From positions 1,860,001 to 1,924,000 of the forward strand of contig JBBPUQ010000002.1 of assembly GCA_038501195.1 (NCBI GenBank): a stretch of DNA of 64,000 nt, given 5' to 3'. The first letter of the stretch is position 1. Each line of letters begins with the position of its first letter. The stretch comes from Nemania diffusa. Its lineage: Eukaryota; Ascomycota; Sordariomycetes; Xylariales; Xylariaceae. Both the position numbers and the translations under genes were made by a program. The notes beneath the pieces were generated by a model. It did no database searches. It was not told the origin of the DNA and worked only from the letters and a program-made list of their open reading frames with translations. Below are positions 49,700-59,605 of this stretch, in pieces.

Positions 49700-51472
49700 T
49701 CAACAGCTAAATGCAAGTCTTGTCTTAAATTCCTCGAATCGTTCGTCGACGCGGACGCCGTTCCAGGTCTCCCGACCGTCGTCGTCGTGTCCAAGCGTGG
49801 GCATGCCCACCTGCTCGATAGCGAAGCTGGCGGCCACGCTGCCCCAAGCCGCGGCTTCTTCAAACCCTTTTCCTCTTGCGAGCGCGACCGCTAATCCGCC
49901 CAGGAACGTGTTACCGCCGCCCGTTGGATCTATAACTTTGCCCTTCTTTCTCTTCTCTCCCCCTGATTCTTTCTCTGTCCCTTCCTCATCTTGTACGGGA
50001 TCGTTATCGTCCTCTTCATAACTGTCGTTGTGGAAAGCAGGAATCCACCGTTCGATACCTGGGTCGACCTCTATCTCCTCGCGGGCAATGGAGCCCTCAG
50101 GGTCCTGTAATAGGCCGGCGAACAGCGCTTCCATATCCGTGTCGGGTTGGAGCCCACCATGGAGTAGCGCAGACGGCTTCTTGCCCTTCCTCTTGGACTT
50201 GTGTTTGTGTGTACGCTTGCGGCCGCCATTGCGCGCGAGGTAGCATCCTTTCTCGCCAGCTCGCACAACGATGCAAAAGGATTGTAGGGGCATGGAACCT
50301 AGGAGCTGCTCACAAGCCCGCTCGACGGCTCGCGTGCTTATTTCCCCTGTCTCCGGATCCAGTCCATCGTCGCCCATAAAGCCTGCCAGCTCGGCGTGGT
50401 TAGGGCTCATGACATCGATGAGTGGCAATACATTGGTACAGTTGAGCAATTCATCCGGTGTACACAGGTCCGGTACCGGCTCCCAGATAAAGATTGGTTT
50501 TGGAAGGTGATTGCCTGTTGTATCGTCACCGCCATCGTGAGCCTTTTCGGGCCCATTGGAGATGGAGGCTGGTAGATCAGCACGCTTGTCCTTGATTTCG
50601 AGGACAAGCTCGCGACATCGTTTGGGCGAGCAAATTAGATGGAAGGTTCGTGACGCAAGTAACTCAGGCGTTAGATCCTCGGCGGTCAGGCGCTTCTTAG
50701 GGGTAATGTACCGGAATGCCCGGTTCTCTTGCCCGTCATACCCATTCCAGCCGCGTGTTGTCAGACGTTCGGGCGTCTCGCGCAGCAGCACTGAGGTTTC
50801 CCATGATGAAATCAAATCTTCGAGATCCGGAGGGAAATCGGACCCCTTATCGACTACCCAGCCGACGGAGCCGGCAAGTGGAGGTGGTGAGAACAACCGT
50901 GCACCGAGTGCCGAGTATGTCCCGGCGCCGCCGAGGACATCTTTTACTGGCGGTATAGGGGGCAAGTACTCGATATCGTCTTGATTAAAACAAGTTAGCA
51001 AATTATGATCTTCTTATTTAGTAACCTACTTGGCGAGATATGTAAAGAGATTTAGGGTTTTGTTTTGCCAAATTCTGCCGACGGTAGGATAGTGAGTGGT
51101 GCATTTTAAGGCGGTGAGAGGGACTTGGAAGAAGAGACCAAACATAGACAAAGATGTTGTCAAAAGGATTATCCAATTGTTAGGATTTGCCATTTAAGAA
51201 GATGAAAATATTCTTCCGAGACAATAGCATAGTCACAAATCACAGAAGGGAGTGGAAGATAGTCGACGACGACGACGACAACAACAATAGCATGAGGATA
51301 GCCTACCAATGATGAACATGCCAAGGGTGACAAAGTCTATTCCCTGCTGGTCGGCCTCTGTCTCTATTTCAACCTCTGCTTCCGCAGCCGGCTTTGGCGC
51401 CATATTTTCCTCCGAGGCAACGATAATGGACACTTCCTTCTCTTCAAGGATTGGGTCCTTGGTGGCAGTCAT
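49700..51472 (-). CDS. PfkB-family carbohydrate kinase-like protein (Mak32 type)
   Basis: Two exons on the minus strand (51472–51307, then 50979–49700) give 481 aa. The splice joins MFII to DDIEYLPP and restores the usual opening of the family. PfkB features seen are VLGGAGTYSALGARLF near residues 75–90, the central SPNHAEL block, and the C-terminal anion-hole block DPTGGGNTFLGG at 406–417. In active ribokinase-type enzymes this reads GAGD, the Asp being the catalytic base; here that position is Asn412. This and the overall arrangement resemble yeast Mak32 and its filamentous-fungal relatives, so the protein may bind nucleotide without ordinary sugar-kinase activity. A Lys/Arg-rich insert (KRTHKHKSKRKGKK) and acidic loops interrupt the fold. 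The 327 nt intron is long for this window. Confidence 0.88.
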
Positions 51473-53125
51473 GCTGATTGATGCCTACTCAGGCAGACAT
51501 AATCAATATGAGGTTGCGGGCGGTCTGGGGCGGCTTAATGCGGCTTGTTGACCGACCCAAGTCCAATGAGGTAGTAGTAAATCGGGAATAGATATTATTT
51601 AGCCCCTGCCAAGCCGATGACCATCTGAGTGCAGTGCGAGAGGGTAACGAGGAGAAAAGAAAAGCGAAAGGCGGAAAGAAAAGATCAAAGAGAAAGCGAG
51701 GGAGAGAGAGACAGAGACAGAGAGTTCAAGGTAGGTAGGCAGCCAGCGCTGTTAGATAGAAGGATAGCGGAAGGATACGCAGTAGGTGGAACTTGGAAGC
51801 ATATGTAAGTCGGTAGGTGTATGCCAAGAAACCCGTATTAGGTATTCCTATGTATATGTATATGTATGTGCCTATGGCAGAGTTTGTGCCTAAGATGGGT
51901 CTGTGATATGTCGGGTCTCCCAGGAAGGTCAAGGTAGGAGAGTTCGCCGGTCAATGACTGGTCCGGAGGGAGGCTGCGCGTCTGAATCATAAACAGCGAC
52001 ATGCATGCAGCCTTGTCGTTATTGCACCTTGCCAGGTTTATGTGTATGTGGTGGTATGTGGTAGACCTACCTACCTATGTATGTATGTAGGTAGGTGGTA
52101 GCTTGCACTGTCGGATGGGACGATAGATATCTGAAGGTGGGCAGTTGGCAACATATGATACCGGTATTGAACCAGTATTGAACCAGTGCAAGATACTCAG
52201 TCTGCATTAGGATGTTGCTTCTCAGGTACAGTGCTTACTACCTTAGGGTTGTATGTACCTACCTAATTCTGTATACACTAGAATCTAGAATCTAGATAGG
52301 TACTTACCTAGGTAGGGGTCTAGGTAGGGTATTGGTGCAGAATTAGGTATAAGTAGGTAGAACAGCCTGGATTTCGTTAGGTACGGTACGGCTATGCCTG
52401 CTGTACTACCTACTGCCACGTTATCTATCAACAGTCCAAGTTATACAAGATAGATATCAATCTACAGAGTACAATTACCTACTGCAGTGATAGGTGTAGC
52501 ATTTGCTAAACAGGGTTGATTTATACCTACATAATTACTGTACATACTCATACATATATGCTGGAAATGAATAATTAGGTAACGCCGATTAGGTAAGAGG
52601 CTACCTAGTCTAGTGGGCGCTTACCAAGGATGGTTAGCTCCGCATGTAGGTATTGACACTTGATCGAGTATTTTTAGGCCGCATTGACCTGGACAATAGC
52701 ATGTCTGGGAACTGTCTGAAATCTACTGTATAGCCGGTACATGGGTACTTGCGAGCTGTTGCTAGCAGTTGGCTCTCTCTCGATCCGGCCTCGTCATCGT
52801 CACCTTACCTAGACCATTTTGCCTACATCTCAGAATATCAGGCACCAGCATAGATCTCTTTCTAGGTTACAGCATCTCTACGGTTATTTTTAAAGGACTA
52901 TTTCTCTGCCTATACAATCAATTCGCGTGCTCGTAGCCCATGTTCGGGTGGTCGAGGAATTAATTGATTAGGCTACCTGCGTATACTACTTAGTCTAAGG
53001 GGGCGCAGATTATTTATTTTGTCCCCTGTCCCCTAAATAAACCAACCGAAGCTTCTTGAACATCCTCACCTTGGCCATACAACTTCAGCATAGGACAATT
53101 GGAGTTTCTTGCGCAGCTTTCCACA
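51473..53125. other. Divergent promoter region between PfkB and CAP genes
   Basis: The flanking genes are transcribed away from each other. No gene is seen. A purine-rich gaga/agaaag stretch (51650–51720) lies upstream of the minus-strand gene. A hairpin-forming ACCTACCT…AGGTAGGT inverted repeat occurs at 52065–52096, and TAGGTA motifs recur to about 52600. A (CACCAA/CACTAA)n run at 53188–53213 lies inside the first CAP intron. Confidence 0.5.
52065..52096. repeat. Inverted repeat of ACCTACCT tetranucleotides
   Basis: Arms acctacctac (52065–52074) and gtaggtaggt (52087–52096) are perfect reverse complements separated by 12 bases made of tatg units. It is a local hairpin built from the tetranucleotide found throughout the spacers here. 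Confidence 0.7.
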
Positions 53126-54992
53126 ATGGCGCAGAATAATATGTATAATCTCGTCACGTTGATAAAACGGTAAGTCGACTGAATCAACACCAACACCAAC
53201 ACTAACACTAACACCACTCACCCACTACCAACACCCGTAAATAACGTCTCTGTTCATCTGCTAACTTGATTACTTGCCTGCCAGGCTGGAAGTTGCCACC
53301 TTACGCCTGGAAGACATTGCATCGTCAACCATCGAGCTCCCACAAGCCGTTCCCGCCCTAACGCAGCCCATCGTTTCGCCTCCCACGCCGTCCGACGGTG
53401 CCCTTCCTTTACCCCCCGCTCTGCCTTCAACCTCCCAAGCCGCCGTGATCCCGCCGCCCCAAGATCCTCTCCCAGAGTCCGTGGAAGAGTTCGACAACTT
53501 CATTAACCAATCCGTCGAGAAATATGTGAAGGCTAGCGATAAACTGGGCGGCTTGATTGCCGAGCAGGCCGCCAAGGTCTTCGAAGGTTTCAAGCAGCAA
53601 CGCCGCTTCTTGCTCATCTCCACCAAGGCGAAGAAGCCCGACGTCTCCGACAGCGCCGACATGTCGGTCTATCAAGAATTGCTCAAACCAATCAACGAGG
53701 CTCTTATGGCCGTCGGTAGCATCAAGGAGACGAACCGTGCGTCTCCTGTTTTCACGCAGTTGAGCGCTGTGGCCGAAGGAATTATGGTGCTGGCTTGGGT
53801 TACTGTAGACAGCAAGCCGTTCAAGCACGTTGAGGAGTCACTTGGCTCTGCTCAGTTCTTCGGGAACCGTGTTCTGAGCGAGCACAAGGAGAAGTACGAA
53901 CAAGAATTTGGTACGAGAGTAATAGGGGAAGCGTGCTAATAATCGTTGCTAGGAACCCCGAACAGGTGCAATGGATCCAATCCTTCTACCAGATATTCCG
54001 CGATCTAACCGAATACCTCAAACAATACTTCCCCAACGGCATCCCCTGGAATCCCAAAGGTGAATCGGCAGCTGATGTCCTTAAGACAATATCAGCATCT
54101 GGCGCCTCCGCACCACCACCTCCTCCGCCGCCACCGCCTCCAGCGCCAGCACCAGCTACCGGCGGCGCACCACCTCCACCGCCGCCGCCTCCGTTCGTTT
54201 GGCCGCCGCCCACGAATGCCAAAGAGGATCCTACACCTGGAAGCTCAGCCTTCGGCGCAGTGTTTGACGATATCAACAAGGGAAGCGACGTCACAAAGGG
54301 GCTACGGAAGGTTGACAAGTCACAAATGACGCACAAGAACCCAGCATTAAGGGCAGGGTCAGTAGTTTCCGACGCCGACTCTTCTGTCCGGGGGAAGAGT
54401 GCACCAGGCAAGAAGCCCAAGCCTGAGAGTATGAGGGTTAAGAAGCCGCCTAAGAAGGAGTTTGCTGGCAACAAATGGACAATTGTGAGGACCGCTCTCT
54501 TAGCCCGCTGAGCCGCGACAGAATCGCCAAGTTAACACGATATCGCAGGAAAACTACGAAAAGCACGCTGAGCCGATTGAGATCGAGGTGTCCATGTCCC
54601 AATCGGTACTGATCAGCAAGTGCAACCACACGACGATCATCCTCAAGGGCAAAGCGAACGCCGTGACCATCGAGAACACGCAGCGCCTGTCGCTCGTCAT
54701 CGACAGCCTCGTCTCCACCGTCGACGTCGTCAAGTCGTCCAACTTCGCCCTGCAGGTCCTCGGCCAGCTGCCCACCGTCCTGCTGGACCAGCTCGACGGC
54801 GCCCAGCTCTACCTGAGCAAGGAGAGCATCTCCACCCGCGTCTTCTCGAGCAAGTCCTCCAGCATCAACATCAACGTCATCGCCGGCGACGACGACGACT
54901 ACAAGGAGATCCCCCTTCCCTACCAGATCTGCTCCCAGTTCGACGTCGAGAAGGGCGAGATGGTTAACGAGATCGTGGACCACGCCGGCTAA
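53126..54992 (+). CDS. cap1: Adenylyl cyclase-associated protein (CAP/Srv2)
   Basis: Four exons (53126–53169, 53285–53893, 53953–54484, 54549–54992) give 542 aa. The protein links Ras/cAMP signalling to actin turnover by binding adenylyl cyclase, cofilin-actin and G-actin. The N-terminus MAQNNMYNLVTLIKRLEVAT is the coiled-coil cyclase-binding segment. A helical folded domain (about 80–250; VEEFDNFINQSVEKYVKASDK, GKxNPEQVQWIQSFYQIF region) follows. Polyproline stretches lie at about 267–300, then a WH2-like linker (LRKVDKSQMTHKNP), and the beta-helix CARP domain occupies about 396–542 (GNKWTIENYEK, LISKCNHTTIILKGKANAV, VVKSSNFALQVLG). Choosing the donor GTACGA at 53894 rather than the open frame beyond it restores KEKNPEQVQW. 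All junctions keep phase. Confidence 0.95.
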
Positions 54993-55706
54993 TCGAACCA
55001 ATCCTTCCTCACTACGCTACCAATTGTCCGAACAGTCACATCATCTCAGTTTTTTGGTTAGATGGAACGATGGGAGTGTGCAGGTATATTGGGTGTACGA
55101 TCGAGACCAGGGAAAGAGATGCATGGTGGGATTAATTAGAACGCTTGGTGCGGCTTTCTTCTTTCAGTGCGACGGCGTCTGAGGGAAAGATACCTATGCA
55201 AGCGCGCCATACACGTGGCCGAGTGGCGTGCAATGTCTGTTTTATTGTCGTCGCCTGTCTTCATTACTTGTATTCCTTAGATAGCATTCACATGTTAACA
55301 TCAGTTGAGGCATTTACAAGACTTGGAATCTCCACCGTCTGTATATCCGGCCATTGATCGCTTTCATCGCATCTCGATATGTGAATGAGAGGGGCAGGAG
55401 AAGGGAGACCCTGCCATCCACTTGCTACATTTTGGGTATCTGTATATTTTTAATAAAACATGGAGATGGAACTTGTACATTCGAGTCTCAGTCATGCAAG
55501 TCCTTCGTTATAATTTGGTTTATGATGGATCCTATATACAATATGGTACGCTAAACTAACCAAGTGATATGCCCGTAAATTTTCCTGCTCTTTGACCAAC
55601 TAATCTATTTGGCGTGTATAAGTACATGCCTCCATGCGCGGTGTAATAAGCGTAACCGAGTCTATTTCCAAAGACAATGCTCGGCCCGAACCTTCTATTT
55701 TATAGT
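54993..55706. other. Convergent spacer between CAP and carnitine acetyltransferase
   Basis: Both neighbours end here, so this is 3′ UTR sequence. No gene or notable repeat is recognised. Confidence 0.5.
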
Positions 55707-57921
55707 CTATAGCTTGGCCTTGGGCGCTTCTAATGTTGGCAGGAATAGGTCGCGGAGATCACCCGCGGCCTCGTTGATGTAGTAGCTCATCTTCTGGCTA
55801 CCGAGGCCCTTCGAGACAATGTTGAAGTTGAGACTAGAAAGTAGTAAAACTCTGATTAGCGCACTTCTCTTCCTTCTCGCAACGACAATTACAACTACAG
55901 AGCGTATTTTCAAGAAAAAAGGGAAGAAGGGGGATAAGGAAAGTGGAGTTGATGGCTTACCTATTCTCGTTGATCATGTACGCGATACCAAAGCCGGCAT
56001 CAATGACCTGGCTCCATCCGTAGCCATTGAAGAATTCAGAGCTTAACTGGCTCGTGGATAAGAACCACGAGGAGCTGTAGCCGTAGGCAGGATCTTTATA
56101 GATAGCAGGGACCTCCTCGCCGGGCTCGAGTAGCTTCTTAAGACCAAAAAGGTGGCGATCGACACCCTTACCATCGGATGCGGCACTAATGTATTCAGTC
56201 TGTGCAGCAATAGCCTTACGGAAGAGGGCAATGCGGTCGTCGTTCGAAACGCTTTCGTCCGTTGTGGCGTTGCAGAAAGCTACACTGTCGTCCGACACGG
56301 TACGACACGTCTCCGTGCGACCTAGCTGGAATCGTCGTGTAGCCGCCGATTCATACGTCGGTCGGTTCTTGCCGTACATCTTGTAGTATGCCAACTGAAT
56401 AATCATCTGCACAAAGGCGTCGGGCGAGCATTTAAACTTCTTAATAAGACCTTTGCCATAGCCCTGGTAAGCCTGAACCGCAAGCTCGTGCTGCCCAATG
56501 ACGGCGGCGAAGTCCTTCGTGGCACGGTCGATCTCACCCTGTATCTCTGGCGTAATCTCGAAGTTCACAGCTACGGGGTCCGGTAGATTCGACCGCACCG
56601 CTGGGTTGCTAAAGTCTAGCTTGTTGCCGAAGATGGCATCGTTAACGTAGTCGTTAAGTCGATGTGTCGGCGTTCCGTCCATCATGCTGTGCTCGCCCAT
56701 GAAGCCCGACGTCCCGTTATCATTCACGATAAACTGTAGCGGCTTGTCATACCAGCGGTTTTGGCCGTCGCCGTGCCAGTACTGGTGGGCTCGCTCCTCC
56801 AGTGTTACAGGAGACGCGTCATCTAAGCAGACAAGGAACGAAGCAGACTCGATAGCCTCGAGTGTCGCAGCATTCTTGGGCGAGGCGTCCAGGAGAATCT
56901 TGCGAGCATCTGTCCAAACATCCCTGTTCTCGCTAGTAAGCGCACCGACGGCGGGTACCTGCTGCGCAAGCTCGTAGACCTTGGCGAACTGCGCCTCAAG
57001 CTCTGTAGTGTTCAATTGCTGTCCATTGACCTCGTGGGCGATTTTAAAGAATTGGTTCTTGCGGATAGCAATGATGTGTTTGTGGTCTTTGGGGTCGAAT
57101 TTCACCGGGTAATCCGCAGGCTTAGCGGCGACTCTGCTAGCATTGAACATCCACTTGTAGCTGTCCATGCAGATGGGGAGCTTCTTCATGTACTCGGGCT
57201 CGAGCGTGCCACCGTCTACCTGCTTTTTGAACTCAAGAGCTGCCGTCGTGATAGCAGCAGCGCGCTTGGCGGGGTTGCGCCGGCGCCGGTCATCCCGATG
57301 TGAGTAAAAGTAGCTGACGTAGGGAACGACAGGATCGCGGTAGGACAGGTAGGCACCGTCGTTCCACCACTCGTAGATCCAGTTCTTGGTCTTGGGGTCC
57401 TCCCTCTTCGCAATTAACTTATTCTGTAGTTTTTCACCAACACCGCCTGGCTTGACGAACTCCTCGACAGCCTTTTTACTTGCAGCAAACTCGACGGGGC
57501 TTAGAAGAGGATGTATGCTCTTGACGTAGCGGGCGGCCGTCTCTTGTAGAGTCGGGACGGGCAAACGAGGTAGGGACTCCTGAAACCGGAGCATGGGCCC
57601 TTTGGACTTGTCCTCGGCGTAGCCTGCAGCTTTCTATAAGCGATTGGACCTTCACATGGAGATTTTGAAGTTAGAGATAACTATGGCCGGGAACTCACCT
57701 TGAGGTAGGGAGCTGTTGCTCCGTCGCGCAGCCGGTGCCATTAAAGGAATCTATACAAGCGCATCGCCGTTAATACACACAAAACTTATAGTTATTAGTG
57801 GGGAGAGAGGGTCGAGGTAGGTAGACTTTGTCTAGTTATTTACCTTTGCGCCTGTGCCTCGTCTTATGAATGATTGGAGTGCGGTACTCTGTGCCCGACT
57901 CTTTGCCAGGGAAGCCAACAT
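55707..57921 (-). CDS. cat2: Carnitine O-acetyltransferase, predicted mitochondrial and peroxisomal
   Basis: Four minus-strand exons (57921–57844, 57750–57699, 57623–55961, 55833–55707) give 639 aa. The enzyme exchanges acetyl groups between CoA and carnitine so that acetyl units from fatty-acid or acetate use can cross organelle membranes. The family entry motif LPRLPVPTLQETAARY, the catalytic EHSMMDGTPTHR block (His355) and the C-terminal choline/carnitine acyltransferase signatures are visible. Exon 1 encodes MLASLAKSRAQSTALQSFIR, rich in Arg, Ser and Ala without acidic residues, a typical mitochondrial presequence. Exon 2 carries an in-frame ATG (MAPAARRSN) that would give a form without it. 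The protein ends in AKL, a PTS1 peroxisomal signal encoded in the short last exon. This is the dual-targeting layout known for yeast CAT2 and Aspergillus acuJ. Confidence 0.96.
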
Positions 57922-59605
57922 CACAACTTGTAGTTGGAAGAAGGAAAAAAACAGAGGGAAGGGAAGGAAGTATCAAGGGGTGTAGTGTGAACTACCTAGT
58001 CCTTGTTATGATCGTGTCAGGGAAGTGTGTATGGGTCTCTTGACGACGGGATGGGAAAAGATGCCGCGGGTGTGCTCCTTCCCAAAGCCTAGGCTATCAT
58101 AAGTACGGCACTATACAGCACAGTATGGTAGAACCCGTACCCACGTGCCGCTGTATATACTTGGCGTAGAGTAGTAATCTGTACCTCTGTTTGCACAAAG
58201 AGTCGGTGCTAGAAAGTCTAACCCGCAGGTAACACCGGCCATCTTATACCAATTCGCCGCCAAGTGCTAACAAAGCCCTCTTATACTCGCTGTAGGTGAA
58301 GCGCATGTGTATCTTTGTGTAGAGTATTTACTTGTAAGCGTGGGTTCAGGTACCTACCTACCTACCTACGAGTTCGGCATGTCGGAGATCCCAGCTTGCC
58401 CACTTAGAGACGCCCCTCGATGATGCCGAGGTACACTGTTCATTGGTCTTCTCCACAATTAGGTAATTTATTTTAGCCGCGCTATCCCGCCGTAATGCGC
58501 CATAGGCCAAAAACAAGTGAAGCCGCTAAAAAGGGCGAAAGGACACTAGGTCTTTAACCCCAGACTATCCGGGGCAGCGGAGTCCAATCTAGTCCCTTTG
58601 AAGCTGTGGCTTGTACTGTAAGTCCTACCTAAAAAGCCACACGTACCCCGACCCCCTGGTCCGTTCACATGTCACGCATATCATCATCATCATCATTGCA
58701 CTACTCACTACTACCACTGCACTACCATATCACGCGCAGGGAAATTCTCTAGAAACCCAATTACGTCTTACCACTGGGACTAAGAATAACTTATTTCTTC
58801 GGAGTCATGGAAGCGCGTTACCTCAGCTAAACCTGACCGTGCCACGTGAGATCTTATAGCTCTACCGGCCAACCCAATTTTATCGCAAACCCGAAGCCTG
58901 TGCTGACTTCATCGAGCAAATCGAGGAACGTGTTGACAACATATCATCGAAGCAGCTTGACAGGAACGGGGTGGTCGATCTAAACAAGCTCCCCGTTCGA
59001 ATTCTATCAATTTTGGGAAACACCATGCTCCGGCAGGAAATCCAGGAATGCTGTTACGATCTTGGCAAAGAATCCGACTGGTTGGAACTGCTGAACAAAC
59101 AACATAACTACCCGTCCCTATTCCAGAGAAGTTACACATACCCTCAAAAAATCCAAATATTGCTGTTAAAAAAAAGCTCCGTGATTATTTGATTCTTTTT
59201 CTCTTCCTTTTTTTTTTGTGCTGTCTTTTGTGGATGCGAATGAGTGAAGACGCTCGTGGTGTTTGCTGTGAACTTCGCTGGCTTCGATGGCTCCGCCATA
59301 ACTCGCCTCAAGATGTCTCACCCATGTGGGCATGGGCCATCGCTACATAAAGTCTTACTAACATTCCTTCAATGTTATTTGCGTGCCGTAGTAGGCATTC
59401 GACGTCGTCGCGATGGAGGCTCTAAGCCATTATGCGCTGTTCAAATACAAGCTGCAGCGCCTCGTCCCATCATGTTCGAATGCACTTAGCAAACCTCTAT
59501 AGATTCGTTGTCGCAGACCTAGTCACTCCTTGACCGAAAGGTCTATCCCCTGTCTGCCTCTATTCTAGTCACTCTTTGTTTTTTGTAGCTTTTTTTTCTT
59601 GCGCT
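57922..59605. other. Divergent promoter region between carnitine acetyltransferase and GH16–WSC gene
   Basis: The region holds promoters for two genes transcribed apart. ACCTACCT repeats occur near 58350–58370. An open frame interrupted by one stop (58611–59192) is listed separately. Upstream of the GH16 ATG, an in-frame hydrophobic coding-like run without an ATG spans 59534–59605. Confidence 0.5.
58611..59192 (+). pseudogene. Possible broken gene: one frame interrupted by a single stop
   Basis: One reading frame runs from ATG 58611 to 59192 with a single TAG at 58857–58859, about 193 codons in all. The first part has an Ile-rich hydrophobic run followed by TTTTALPYHAQGN, which could be signal-like. 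The second part reads as a plausible helical protein (FYRKPEACADFIEQIEERVD, VDLNKLPVRILSILGNTMLR, QECCYDLGKESDWLELL). I do not recognise the family. It could be a decayed gene, an exon of an unannotated transcript, or chance; no intron of workable size removes the stop. Confidence 0.25.

Noticed and set aside
53986..54474. Gly-rich minus-strand frame opposite CAP
   Set aside because: The glycine run is the complement of the CAP polyproline codons.
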